Shown here: in pieces, positions 1 through 12,632 of the stretch
Numbering within the stretch: the first letter of the stretch is position 1
Layout of the letters: every line of letters begins with the position of its first letter
Assembly (NCBI GenBank): GCA_002633025.1
Contig: NMRB01001416.1
Location: 1-64,000 of the forward strand
DNA from: Notospermus geniculatus
Taxonomy: Eukaryota; Nemertea; Pilidiophora; Heteronemertea; Lineidae
Length of the DNA: 64,000 bases
Direction of reading: 5' to 3'
Program-made: the position numbers and the translations under genes
Notes under the pieces: model-generated
What the model was told of the DNA's origin: nothing
Database searches by the model: none
Seen by the model: only the letters and a program-made list of their open reading frames with translations

Positions 1-466
1 AATGTATTTCTCAGAATTCAAATTTCCCGCTCAATTAGTGATGTCATACCTAGAACCATTTCTATAGTCATCCATTGTAAAATGTACCAAACCTTTATCC
101 TAGAGAGCCTGTCAAGTGCACTTTCTGACTCAAAGTGTTGATTTAGAAGGAAAAGTCCAAAGTAAACACTAACTGTCTCAGGAAGGGTATTATTATTCAA
201 CAAACTGTCGAGATTGACTAAGATATCGAAATCTCTAAATATGGTATTTTTAATTATTTCTGAATTTTCCCCTGGATTTCAAGTGTAAAGATCCCCACAG
301 GGTAACTAATTGATTTTCAATCACAGCAATACGGTTGACATTAGAAATATATTCTTTCCAGCTGTCTTAGATACAGATATAGCACATTTTCAATGGTCAC
401 TATGTTGTAATGGTTCTCTGAATGACATCACTAATTGAGCGGGAAATTTGAATTCGAAAATTACAT
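1..466. mobile_element. Foldback (MITE-like) element, long inverted arms
   Basis: The segment at 13-47 (AATTCAAATTTCCCGCTCAA core) returns as its reverse complement at 421-457. The similarity continues inward for roughly 130 bases per arm, for example AGAACCATT near 52 against AATGGTTCT near 410. No coding potential is seen. The left end may be cut by the window edge. This is probably a non-autonomous DNA transposon; the family is not recognised. Confidence 0.6.
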
Positions 467-1119
467 TTTGGTGTTTATTTCGGAAATGGGTGGAGATTTT
501 CGAATCAAACTGTTGCGAGTCCTTAAGTGATATCATAAGGCATTTTGAGGCGTAGGTAGCCCAGTTTGACTGGCAAAGTGGTCAGTTCCCCTTTAAAAAG
601 CTGCCATTATTACCAGGACTTGCAATCTGCCACAGTTTTGTGGCAGCCCGAGGCAGTGCGAGTGTTGAGCAGAATACCAAATCATGTTTCATGGCCACCT
701 GTCACTGAGAGAGGAAGTGTTCTGTGATTTGTAATTGTGATTTCCGTGTGGATACACTTACCGGTATCCTGCGTTAAGAGGATTGGATGGTTTCCAGCAG
801 ATATACAGGCCTTTCATGATGTAATGTCCAGTTTGTCCCCCTCCCTCTTTTCCAAGTCACTGTTTACATATCCACTACAAGATGTGCCAATGTTTTGTAA
901 AATGCCTATACTCATGTATGATTGTAAAATAAATGTCATTCATTCTTGTACCAGAAAGTTATAATTATTTTTTACCATCAAACTTGGAAGAGTATATCTT
1001 GATGGAAGAAATGGAGATGCAGAGTCAGCCAAAAGATGGCAGCAGAGTACCGGTACTAGCTGACCAATGCAAAAAGAAAATATGAGTTAGGCTTGAGACC
1101 CCGATTACATAGAAGTATA

Positions 1120-1190
1120 CGAAAACGCCGGTTAACAATGGCTTCACGGTCGCGAATCCTTTGTGAGGCCTTTGTTAACCGGCGTTTTCG
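1120..1190. repeat. Hairpin with 19-bp perfect arms
   Basis: CGAAAACGCCGGTTAACAA at 1120-1138 pairs exactly with its reverse complement at 1172-1190. The loop is about 33 bases and its edges are partly complementary (GGCTTCAC against GTGAGGCC). It is probably a very short foldback element. Confidence 0.7.
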
Positions 1191-2259
1191 ATGGCTTGAC
1201 ATAAGCTGCCTGTAGGGTCCTTTAAAGAAGGAGCTCAAGACTATTTAATGGTATAAACATTTTATTGATATTACATGAACCTGATGTGTCAGTAACACAG
1301 ACTGAAAAATAAGCATAACCTATCCTAATGCCACTTGGATCACGAGAGTGACCAGCTCAGCGCCACCTGGTTTGCTCGAGATGAACTACTGGTAACATCA
1401 CACCCGGACACCACTCACTTTATCTAAGAACTAGTGTTCTGTTTTGTAAATGGTGTGTAATTATGCAGACTACCATCAGTATCCCAGAGTGCAATATATT
1501 ATCACCATTGTTGTGTTTCATCACATTCACTACCACCACTTGCCAATACTCGTGGATTTACTTTCCGAGTACATTGTGGACTAAAATACCAAATTTTCAC
1601 CATGTTTTCAAACATTTTGTACATTCTGATGGCCCTCAAGCACATCTGGCTTGCAACATAAAGTTATTTGACACACTGTCAAACATCTGTTATGTGGAAA
1701 TGTTTTGCAAAGCTTATGTGGTTTCTCTGCTTCTGAAACTACCGGTACCGGTACCCCAAGTTTATCTGACTCTTAACTCTAGGTTCCAAGATCCCTATAA
1801 ACCATATTTCCTAGGCAAATTTCTGCATGAGCTAACAAGACAGATGTCTTCTTGCCAAAACTGAAGCTGACATTTTCACCCATGTTTCTGTCCACCACCA
1901 AAACACTGAGCCAAGTCCATGAACAGAGTGATTACGGAAGGCCAATACAACACTGGGTTCAAATAAGCCCAGAATTGCATCTTCAAATCCAATAAAATGC
2001 AGGTTTCTTCATCTACTACTCTTAACATCTTTCGCAACCTTGATAATACATGGTGAGATTTGGGACAACTTGTTGAATTCCAAGAGAAATACCAGCAAGG
2101 CTGATATACGTTCAGTAAAACTACAGTAGGCCTACCGTACTCTTGTGATGGATTCTTTAAAGTGCATGCGACCAGCCTGCGAAAAATGCCATAAGAAACA
2201 CCTGGTTATCCATTTATATCATCTCTATCGTGCTTTTCACTGCTTGGGAGCAAAATGAT

Positions 2260-2314
2260 AGGTCAAGGTCAGAAGTGTGACCTCCAAAGGTCAAGGTCAA
2301 AGCATGACCTTGAT
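2260..2314. repeat. AGGTCA half-site cluster
   Basis: Several AGGTCA motifs in both orientations lie within 55 bases, including two TCAAGGTCA copies. That sequence is the extended half-site used by ERR and NR5A nuclear receptors. Similar clusters occur near 4440-4475, 7334-7425 and 45301-45516. Whether they bind receptors or are only repeat debris cannot be told here. Confidence 0.45.
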
Positions 2315-3240
2315 GTGTCTCAGTCTCTTCACTGTCTGCGGAGCAAACCAAGTGGTGACTGATGCCAGGTGTACAGGTCGTTGAAAGCCAGGATAAAGGA
2401 ATATAGGAGTATAAAATGTTGAATCTTAAAGACAAAGATTATGTACACAACTCCCCACAAACATGTTAAAGAAGACCACATTACTATTTACAATATTATA
2501 CTGAATGCCAAAAGCCTATGGGAGATGAGGTCGCAAGTGAACAGCAAATGAAAAGATCAACTTTTAATCAGAGCATTCAATTTCTTTAAGTCTTCTCTTA
2601 AATTTCTCATGAAAAGAGTTTTCATTTAGTTTAACTTTTGTTAAGTTTCATTCAAACCACCCATAAAGGATGGGAATGTGTCAAGATACCAGTACTACAT
2701 CATAATTTGTCCAAAAGGCTCTTGGTTGATGAAGTCACAATGCATCACCATGCTATACCAAAAATTCATTGATCAATTTTTGGCTAATTCATCTGATGAA
2801 AAGTTGAACACTGTCAAATGCTTCACAAATCCTCGTCTATCACAACAGGGGAAAATTCTAAGTATGCAACAACAGGAGCAGGCAACAGGCATAGAGAGGA
2901 TCACCATAGACACAAATCAGTCTAGCTAGCATGGCCAACAAACAACAAACACCATTCAGCAATCGGTTCTTCTGCAAATGCATCCGAATTCTGATTCTGC
3001 GACTACAGCGTACGGGCTGGAACCGGGCCTACTTCGGTCAGGTCTGCTCTATTTTGGTTGGCATTTGCCAAAACTGAGAAGTGTTTCCCTGACTTAATTT
3101 GTTCCACCCTAGAGGCCAATTCACTATAATTGTGATTCACACCACATCAGAGAGAGTATCCCATATTTCAAACGTATGTGCGACAGTTCATGTCTGTGGA
3201 TCTATTTTCCGAATTCTTCCTTAAAGACATGACAGACACA

Positions 3241-3419
3241 GGCACAGATCCGGGGGGAGGGGGCACACCCAGCGTGCCCCTCCCCTTTCGACCAACAAAT
3301 CTGTAAAACTGACTGTGAAATTCTGAAATTTGGAGCAAATCATTGAAATTCACTGCAAATTTCGATGTTTCTAGCACAGGGTGCCCCCCTCTTTTCCGAA
3401 ATCGTGGATCCGCCCCTGA
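3241..3419 (-). mobile_element. Dispersed repeat with GGCGGATCC ends
   Basis: On the minus strand the unit begins AGGGGCGGATCCACGATTTC and closes near GGGGGATCTGTGCC, so both ends carry a GGATC core beside G runs. Such ends resemble short non-autonomous elements common in marine invertebrate genomes. An open minus frame crosses it but has no recognisable domain. Confidence 0.4.
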
Positions 3420-4573
3420 GATGGACATGAATTCAGGAAAATACATGATCTTTTCCCCTGTGGTACCACTCAGTGCATGAATGTCAGGCTTTCCAAGAGA
3501 TACTCTAGTCACCAATTTCATCATGGACGTTTGCCCATCTTTGGGAAATGAAACGCCCGACAAGCGGCAGTCTTTTTGAGATCCTCTTTCCCCTTGGATT
3601 TGTCAGAAGTACGAACCCTAACATAACGTGACTGAAGCAGCGTAGGGAAACTTGTCCAGTCCTAGAGTAGGGTTACAGATTCCTGCACACTGACTGTGGT
3701 AGTCATCAGCCCATCCGGAGTGTAAAATGCCTTGGTAACAAGTCTGTTTGTGTCAAATGATGTCAAGTACAATCACTTATAGTATTACAACTGGATTCAC
3801 TTATCACATATGTGTGTTACCACACGTCACCTAACTGCAGGCAAATTTGATTCAAAATTCAACAAAGCCAATGCGCTAAATATGAAAGCATGACATAACG
3901 ATTTTTGCAACTATGCATATGAACGATCACTTTGCCAATCTCATGAGAACCGAAGGGTATACACCACAATAGAGGGTGCGATGCAGAAGGTGTTGATCAT
4001 AATCACATCACTACATTAACAATACAGACGACTCAAATCCACATGGCACCCCTTGACAGGTTAAAAACGCCCATCCAGGGCCGAATTTTGAGAAAAGGAT
4101 CATATAAGTTTACTTCCCAGGAGTTCTCTTCACCACTGGTCATTGAACTTAAATATCACGCAATATGTTCACCGGTCCAAGTCATACAGACTTGGTAGGT
4201 ATGCCGTACGCAAGCGGCCAATTTCTTCAAAAAACATACAACATTTGTGCAATTTTGTGCCGGTACTGTACATATATCTTATCACCGATGTTTGAAGTTC
4301 AATTTGTTCACACAGAGAGAGATTTTTGAGACTGAAACATCATGGGTTCCTACCGTAAATGCTGCAGATCTCGGAACAGTGCAACAGGATTCTGCAGGAG
4401 TTGCATGACGAGCAGCCTTTTATACGCCAATGACCAAGGCCATGACCTTGAAAATGACCTTGAATCAAGGTCATTCAGTTGTCATTGTTTGAAACCATGA
4501 GGTCTTCGGCTCAAAATGTTTGAAAATGCCCAAAATATGTCTGAATATAAATTGCACATTGATTTTATTACAA

Positions 4574-5523
4574 TGGGTGATTTCAAAGTTGGTGTTGGTG
4601 TTAGTCTTGGGTGTCAGTGTTGGTGTTGGTGTTGGTGTCTACCCAGACCCCCAAACACCATGACAGGTGTTGACACCGAGTGTGAACACTGGTGTCAACA
4701 CTGTCTACACCGGGTGTTGGTGGATGGTGTTGAACTGAAGCCCAAAACACCAGGGCCCAGTTGCACAAAGAATCTTAAGTCAAAGAAAAAACTTAAGTCT
4801 GAAATGAAGCCATCTGATTTGCTGAAACCTGGGCCCGGTTGCACAAAGAATCTTAAGTCTAAGAAAAAACTTAAGTCTGAAATGAAGTCATCTGATTTGC
4901 TGAAACCTGGTCACGTGATGACTTAAGTCAAACTTTAGACTTAAGATTCTTTGTGAAACTGGGCCCTGGTCACATGATGACTTAAGTCAAACTTTAGACT
5001 TAAGATTCTTTGTGAAACTGGGCCCAGGTCCCAGTCAACACCGGTGTTGGTGTTGACCTTGGGGAATCCCCAGATTTTCATCCATGTTGTTTGGCTGGCT
5101 GTGGTTTGGTCAAATTTATTGATTTCGCAAGTTTTTATCAGGTAAGATGTCTTATTTGGTGACAACAAGCTTTATGCCTATGTTTTTGCCCAAATAGAGG
5201 AAGTTGATTCAAATTCTGTGGTAAATGCATGCAGGCCTAACACTAACACCAACTATGAAATCAAGCTGGTGTTAACCCCTAGGGGTTGGGTGTTAACACA
5301 ACAACAAACTCCTTTATATTTTATTGGAGTAGACACCAGCTGCGGTTTAGCTCAACACCCGGTGTTGAGGTTAACACCCAACACTAACATTGAAATGGGC
5401 TTACACCAACACCAGGTGTTAACACCAACACCACTGCTTGACTTCAAAGTGGGTGTTGAGATGGGGGTTAGTGTTGGTGTCAGTGTTAACACCTGGTGTT
5501 AACACCAACTTTGAAATCACCCA
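4574..5523. mobile_element. Composite foldback with nested MITEs and GGTGTT minisatellite
   Basis: Outer ends are a 23-bp inverted repeat: TGGGTGATTTCAAAGTTGGT is followed by GTT at 4574-4596, and the reverse complement lies at 5501-5523. Between them are GGTGTT/AACACC minisatellite stretches at about 4590-4740 and 5220-5510. A separate element with its own ends (next entry) sits inside. The minisatellite seems to have grown from the inner side of the terminal repeats. Confidence 0.65.
4753..5025. mobile_element. Nested MITE, doubled on each arm (GGGCCCRGTTGCAC ends)
   Basis: Two direct copies of a unit starting GGGCCC(A/G)GTTGCACAAAG at 4753 and about 4829 are followed by two inverted copies ending in GGGCCC near 4966 and at 5025. 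The inner part carries repeated ACTTAAGTC motifs. The same kind of ends (GGGCCCGGTTGCAC) bound another element at 46850-46967, so this is a dispersed family. Confidence 0.65.
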
Positions 5524-7333
5524 ATGTGGTATTGCCTTACGACGGATTCGTAGACAAGAGCACAATATTGTGTACCAGGAACAATATAATTTCATTCAAC
5601 CTTAACAACTTGGGGAAAATTTTACGCATCAACTGAGTCAGCATCACATTGGGCTATATACATCATGACCATTAGAACACTTTTGTTTGTGTCATAACGT
5701 TACAAAAACACCAAGCTTGGCATTTGGGGAAAACAACCTTACAAGGTCACGAGTGCTTTATGGTAATAATGTCCCTTTTTAGAGCATAATCGAGTCTAAA
5801 ATATTATTGACAGATGTGTGGTGAATAGCCTATTCCACTTGATTTTCAAAGTATATGTATGTACATGTATTACTATTAAGTGGGAGGTAACTGACCTGAA
5901 CATGAACCTCTGGATTTAGATAATTTCAACAGGTGTTTCCCGAATTAACAAGCTAGGTGTAGTTGAATGTTAAGAGTGATAGGAAAATTCAACAAAACAA
6001 TAGATTTTTAAACTCATGAACTTGAAGTAGATGGAGCAGGCTGTTGTGACCAACACTGACTGGAGAGACAGCGAAGTCAATATGAGTGACCTGGACCTCA
6101 AAGATGAAGGGCGTGGAGGCCAGTTCGGGACAATTTCAGTCTACAGCAGTGGCAACATAATTCATGCCAGTTTACATCAGAGTCCAAAATTCAGACTATG
6201 ACTGATGGTGGCAACATCATACACACCAGTTTAGAACAATTTCTTGCAAGATTTCGACAGGCTTTACCAGTACATGACAAAAGCAATCGCTTCTGACAGA
6301 AAGAAATGTGACAATTGATATGAGCGAAATAAGCTTTCCACTCTAGTTCTACCTATGTTTAGGAGATGTCAGCACTGCTATCACTGACTGGCTCTGTCAC
6401 TGATGATGAGTGACTGGCAAAGGCTCTGGTTTGGCTGGGAACAACCAATAATTTAGAAGAGCCCATTTAAAGTAGCAGTTGAGAGGCTGGACACTGCTTT
6501 AGAAGATGGTATGAACTGTATTTTTAATCTCTTTCCAAAATAGCATATCTTCCACTGTGGCATGAGCTGTATATTTTGGATAATTTCCAACCTCAAATTC
6601 AGAGGATGGGTAGGCTATCTCACTGGTTGTGATGTGACGTTGCCTTGATTCTGCATTTCATCGTCAATATTTCAACCAGAGAAGAACCAGAACTTGTGTA
6701 CAAAAGGACAGGCTTACTGGACAGTGTCTAGTCAAAAATGTGGCCTCTCAAGGCAGAAGGTCAAGGTGTGCGACCTTTGAGACAAATTCAAGTTTAAATT
6801 GCCCTCAACAACTGTGCAATGGTTAAACCACCAAGGTCACTTAAGCACAACAACACCAACGCATCGGTTGGATTTCAGCTTGATTCCTTTGATTTCCTCT
6901 CAATTCACCCAAATTGCCCGAGAACAGGAAGTAGCTTAACCATAGAAAGTGATTTTCCATGTTGTTCCATTATGCATAGCCATAAGCTATATCACGGATA
7001 TCTGACTGCAGAACGGCAGCGTAATGGTGCACAGCAGCGATTATGAGTACCGGTATCGTGGCTTTTAGCCGATGTTGATAGCAATAGGTCAACAGTGTAA
7101 TAATGCTTCAATATCTTAGACTTTTCCTGATCTCGAAAAACACCAAGGTCATTGATCAAGGTCAAGTGAATTGCAGACCTGTTGAACAGCCTCTTGATTT
7201 TCCCAGGAAGGGTCCAAGAGATAGATTGGGGGCAGATAACCTACAGGCCGGATTCCGAAGCAACCATCTTGGATCTTTGCTATGGAAATCCAGAAATTTC
7301 GTTTCCACAGCAATGAGGAAGATGGCTGCCGGG
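5524..7333. other. Non-coding stretch, no features seen
   Basis: No recognisable gene, RNA or strong repeat is visible. Open frames are short and look random. Confidence 0.45.
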
Positions 7334-7425
7334 GAAGGTCACCTGGTGAAGGTCATCTGTTGAAGGTCAACTGGTGAAGGTCATCTGTTGAAGGTCCACT
7401 GGTGAAGGTCATCTGAGGTCATTTG
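7334..7425 (+). repeat. 14-bp tandem repeat of GAAGGTCANCTGNT
   Basis: Six consecutive units alternate GAAGGTCACCTGGT and GAAGGTCATCTGTT types. Each holds an AGGTCA-like half-site followed by CTG, so the half-sites are spaced about 14 bases apart on one strand. An isolated ATCAAGGTCA lies near 7156. Confidence 0.75.
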
Positions 7426-8844
7426 ATCACACAAACTGAAGTCACTGAACTGCCTTTGCCTTCTTTTTAGTTAGGAAATGTCAGCGATGTCAAACAGCCT
7501 GCGAGATTGAAACATTTGAAGGATCTTTTGAGAAGGACCCGGTGAAGTTGAACCGATACAAAAGGATGATATTAAAAGGCGTTATTTTCCAATGGCATAA
7601 TGGACAGCTTCTAAAATACAAAATAAATATGCAAAAATAAACAGGTGCAGATCACAAAGCAAAGATGCAGTGCTACCATATTTGCCATAGGAATCTAGAA
7701 ACAATAGATTTACACGCTATTCTTTTGAAACGTGAAAATGAAATTTACACGCTTTTCCCTGAAGGATGGAAACAAGAGATTTACACACTATTTTCCTGAA
7801 GAAATGGGGACAAGACTGAGTCTCGTTTAAATAGCTGGATTTTCCAAATGTCAGGCTACGTAGGCTACATCAGACTACATAAATGCCAATGACTGTAGAC
7901 CCTGAGAAAACCCCTAGTTGAGGAGGGTCACTTTCAGATTATACTATAATGGCGGCAACTGGGAATTGGATCGCCGACATAAGATTAGGCAGGTCTATTT
8001 CAGATTCAAACCAACAGATTTCTGTCTGCAGATCACCATGGCAAATTGTGAGCACGTAAAGCTGCTATCCTTAGCAAAAATGGAACTGTGAAGGCCTTCA
8101 TAAAAAGCACTAAACAAAAATAACCGTGGTAAAAATTCACAATTGCATTTGTGATGACTAAAGAAAGATTGACGGGAAAAGCATTTAAAAAAGGCTTTTG
8201 ATTCTTCGGTTGATTTTTACACGACTCGTAAACATGCAGAAATATTCACATCATAGAGAAACTTCATAAACTCCTGAGCGTGAGATATTAAATTTTCACG
8301 CTGTGGGACATGCTATTTATATCTATATTACATCGAGTTTACCACTACAACTTACATGACTCAAACACTATTGATGAGAAAACGCACTTTGACTAGAATC
8401 CACTTCCATTGATGTTTAAGATAAGGATCATTGTACAATGAGATAGTTTCTATATACTAATATATTCAAAATATTTTGTAAAATCACAATATGGAACCGA
8501 TGAGTACTTACACATCTCAGTCATTTTTTGCAAACACAACTGAACCATCAACAGACAAAGAAACCACTTGTATTTTTTCTTTTGTTTTTTTTAAGTTGCA
8601 TTTTAACGGTATAAACATGAAAACAATCCCCATTCGGAAGATGAATATTCTGAAAAAGGCAGAAAATGCAAGAACATTCCTCAGGGGGTATATCATACAA
8701 GTCCAGGATCACTGAGGGATGTTATGATATTAGCGCGAGAAAAAATGTCATGTGATGATTCCATAGGTGGCGCTCCTGTCGATGCCATGGAAAAAATGTC
8801 TGATTTTCTTAATAAGATGTAGTGGCTTTGTGGAAGAGTGTGGA
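7426..8844. other. Non-coding stretch with weak internal repeat
   Basis: Around 7705-7805 the phrase ATTTACACGCT recurs three times about 48 bases apart. Otherwise nothing identifiable is seen. Confidence 0.4.
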
Positions 8845-8986
8845 AGGAGCCCTCTGATGGTAAAACACAGTGGGTGTGTGATCGACTGTTGCAACAGCCT
8901 GTATTGCACTACTAACTACACAGTAGTGTAGAACAAGGCTGACAGCCCAGTTGATCACACTCCCTGCTTTTACCACCAGAGGGCAG
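8845..8986. repeat. Foldback carrying a CTCF-like motif
   Basis: The arm at 8847-8915 (GAGCCCTCTGATGGTAAAAC onward) pairs imperfectly with 8925-8986 (ending TTTTACCACCAGAGGGCAGC). The right arm contains CCACCAGAGGGCAG, which fits the metazoan CTCF core consensus CCASYAGRKGGCRS at every position. The left arm carries a degraded mirror copy. Confidence 0.55.
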
Positions 8987-9814
8987 CCCAGGTTTACTAC
9001 TGGGTAGAGTTGCTCCCGTGTCTGCTTAGCTTTCTGAAAGGTCTGCCGGAGGCTGTTGGAGTAGGCCTTATGTAGCAACATTTCCGTGAGACTTATTTGT
9101 GAATTGCTAATGTGAGGTGCATGACAGCAGAAAGGAAGGCATCACAATATTATGATATAAACACCTAGATTTCTTATATAATGAATCATAACACGTGAAC
9201 GATGCTTTATTTCAAAGGATTAAATGAAAACCAGACATCATTTCCACCTGCAACAAGTCGAACACCGACCCTATGGAGAATGTACATGATAAAAACTGTA
9301 CAACTACATGTGCTACGGAATAGGAGACAGCACGAAGGTCCATTGACTTATCTATATACACTATTACATAAGACTCTTTTAAAGGCAGATAAGAAGATTA
9401 TGCACGGTAACATAGTCACCAAAGAACCTCTTATTAGAACGCTGTGCACGCACGAACAAAATTTCTATATACGGCAATGCGAGAGATGCATAAACGCTGT
9501 CTCAAACACGTGAAAATGTTGGATATCCTGAAAATAAGAAATAATATGAACATGAAATTATAAAAATGTAAAGACGTTACCATATCGATAACAGTGTGAT
9601 GATCTTTGTCCAGTGAACAGGGTCATCCCTCTAAGTTTGCCCAATTCCATGACTATCCTGCAACACTGAACTGTTTCAGATAGATGTTGGACATCAAAAT
9701 GTAACAGTGAGATGCGTTCTCAGTAAGTACATGTAGTCATTTGAATTGAAGTGCTTCATACCTTCATAGCTGATGCTCAGAAGTAATTCATACCAATTTG
9801 TCACTTACATGTAA

Positions 9815-10196
9815 GTGTTGTTATCTTCAGCAAGTGCCACTTAAGCACTTAAGTGTTCTTTCCTCCAGCAATTGCCACTTATGTGTTCTTATCTTACGCA
9901 AGTGTCACTCAGGTGTTTTTATCATAAGCAAGAACGGTACCTAAGTGTCCTTATCGTGAGCAAGTGCCACTTAACTGTTTGTTATTGCAAGCAACTGAAC
10001 TTAAGTGTTCTTATCTTATGTAGGTATTACTTAGGTGTTCTTATCTCAAGCAACAGCCACTGAAGTGTTCTTATCTCAAGCAAGAGTAACCTAAGTATTC
10101 TTACTTTAAGCAAGAGTGACCTAAGTATTCTTATTCTAAGCAAGAGGTACCTAAGTGTTCTTTTCTTAAGCAATTGTTACTTAAGTGTTCTTATAC
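9815..10196. repeat. About 30-bp minisatellite, roughly 13 degenerate units
   Basis: Units follow the pattern ACTTAAGTGTTCTTATCT, then (T/C)AAGCAAGTGCC, with many substitutions. Open frames crossing it are products of the repeat, not genes. Confidence 0.75.
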
Positions 10197-11714
10197 TGAT
10201 ACATTCTGACACCCAACATATCAAAACAGCGACAGGATGCTTCAAGGACTCTCCACTGATAAGTAGGTAAGGAAACACCATAAGTCTTGCTGCCACTATA
10301 AACGCCACACCATTTCCCATCCTCAGAAACCCATCTATACCATTCTCTAGGCAAGGGAGCAACCACACAGCCCTGTTAGGGATGCACCCATCACATAGAC
10401 TTTCAAACCCTGTTTTATGCATTTGAGTCAACATAACTGAAGGAAATAAAGGAAATGACTAGGGTTCACTTGGGAGCTGCCAGCATCACCAGTTCAATCA
10501 AGGTAAAACAATGGATTCAATGCCAAGTTTGTAACAGCAAGGATGTGACAAAAAGGCTGTCAATATTTCGACGACTATGACAGAGGAGTGTCATCTCCAT
10601 CATCACTTATCAACGACCCCTGTCACATCTTGTAGAGATGTAGTAATGGCCCAGTTGTCATGGTAACCAAAGAGGCTATAGAAGCTGCAGACATCAGACA
10701 ACCAATTTGACAGAACATCTTCTTTAATCCGATGCTGTTTTCCACATCAGCCCCATCTGCTTAGAGATCAACTTATACGCTAGTCACCTTTCTTTCAATT
10801 ATTCTAGCAGCTTTACTTCTCAAATCCAAATATATTATCACAGCTGTTTACTAAACCGAACGAATCACCTCGTTTCAGTTGCATAGATGCCAAAATCATT
10901 TTTCAGTCTTACCGCAGTGCACCTTAGGGCCTACCAACTATACCCGGTAGTTGCCACATTATTGCCGGCCTATGAACGGCAAATTGAAAGGAGTCTTTCA
11001 TTGAACCATGCCTACAAACCAAACAGGGAAGCCTAGTTCATTAGGAATCACAATTTAGTTAATCTACGTCTAGGATTAGTAGAGCGAACAGACTTTATAC
11101 TTTACTGTTAGTTTTAATAGACTTCTATTCAATCTTCTCCATATACAAACTTGGAAAGATCGATATTTTCACTCCCCAGTTCACCTCGCATCAATAATGG
11201 AATGTTTTTGTTTTAATGAGAGAGACGGTGCGGTGCCCCCTTGCCCAGATTTTCTGTTTTCTAAAAAGGATTTGCGATTTATCACACACTCGTGCCTTTC
11301 TGTACATACCTCGGCAAAATATGTGATACAATTTTTCACCACCAGGTGGCTTATTTCTGATTCAGAAGCTCACCACAGGAAGCAAAATAACCAACCCTAT
11401 TGTAGTTGATTTCAAAACGTTCTCTCCAAATCATGAGAAAATTTGCCAAATGCAATCTGGCCAGGAATTTTATGATACATATGCACAGGATAGGTCAGTT
11501 AAGGGTTCACGCGCCCAATCTTTGATAAAAAGAGAACACTGAAAAACACACAGAATATGTGAATTTTTATACAGGTCAAGTTTGCACTATCTATAGTGGG
11601 CATGACAGACTCACAAACCCAACACGAGTGGGCGCTCATGTGTCACAAGAACAAGTCATGGTCATCTTTCTAATGAATACCCTACATGCAACCGTCTATA
11701 TTCATATCCATGTG
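10197..11714. other. Kv4 downstream flank, no clear feature
   Basis: No gene is recognised. A long 3' UTR of the Kv4 transcript could reach in from 12632, but I cannot identify a decisive polyadenylation signal. Minus-strand ATTAAA occurs near 11112 and 10722, which is weak evidence. ACCACCAGGTGGC at about 11339 is a partial CTCF-like match. Confidence 0.35.
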
Positions 11715-11935
11715 CGCCGAGCTAATTAATATTAATTAGACATGAATATTCATACATTTATACATGAATATTAATGAACATTGCTCATTTCTGTATTCCA
11801 CTCTGTAGACTTATTCTTATGGATACCGTACAATCATTCAGTCTTTCTTTCTCATGAATATTGATGAGCAATCTATGAATATTCATAACGATGAATATAC
11901 ACGCTAATTAATATTAATTATGGAGACGAATATTC
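11715..11935. repeat. AT-rich foldback with TAATTAATATTAATTA and ATGAATATTCAT palindromes
   Basis: CTAATTAATATTAATTAG near 11723 and ATGAATATTCAT near 11742 recur in inverted order at about 11871-11935. An AATGAACATTGCTCAT / GATGAGCAAT pair lies further inward. The arms thus mirror each other over about 70 bases. Both arm motifs are themselves palindromic and rich in ATTA homeodomain-type cores. It lies about 0.7-0.9 kb beyond the Kv4 stop codon. Confidence 0.6.
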
Positions 11936-12632
11936 ATAAATTCTAAACCATGAATACTCACAGGTATCACAACAATAAATATCAAAAGTTGTCAAAAGTG
12001 AAACGATGTAGGTCTTGACTATTATGAAAATATCTGCTTCACAACCATATATGTTCATATATTGAATCAAGACATTGAAAAGATCCATACTTCGTATTAA
12101 GTACGATAGAGAAAAAAGCCTACTTTGAGTAGGAACAGTGGTGGTTGCTACACAGCCGTTAGTGAATTCAAACCGACCACTTGTAGTACTTCGTGACTTC
12201 CTTAACTAGCACTTAGTGTGATAGTGATGTATTCATCTCTCTTGCGATCACATGACATCATTCACTGTCCAATGAGATTCTTAGATCTGTCTGCACGCAC
12301 TCCTCTGCCTGACCAACTGTTGACGTCATGTAGCCTACCCGTACAATGCATCGTACTCTGCATTCGTCTTCGCACAGCGTCCTTCCTTTAACCAGTTCGC
12401 CTGCTACAAACGTGAAACACAATTTGCAGTCAAAATAGCCTTGTAAGCTGTCATCCCTTCCAAACAATTTCAATTTTTCAGAAACAGTATTTTCTGCCTA
12501 TTTTTCTCTCCAAATTTGACGCCTGCTAGACATCTGGATTGAGCTGCTTCTGGACCCTCAACCAATGAAACAGACCAGAAATTGAACTCCCTGATCAAGA
12601 CATTGTAAATCCTGAACTAGCTACTTTGTCCA

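Larger units (their letters stand above)
467..4573. other. Non-coding flank, mostly unannotated
   Basis: Apart from the hairpin at 1120-1190, the AGGTCA cluster at 2260-2314 and the repeat at 3241-3419, I see no gene-like sequence here. Open frames are short, lack recognisable domains and are interrupted. This lies more than 8 kb beyond the Kv4 stop codon and is treated as intergenic. Confidence 0.5.
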
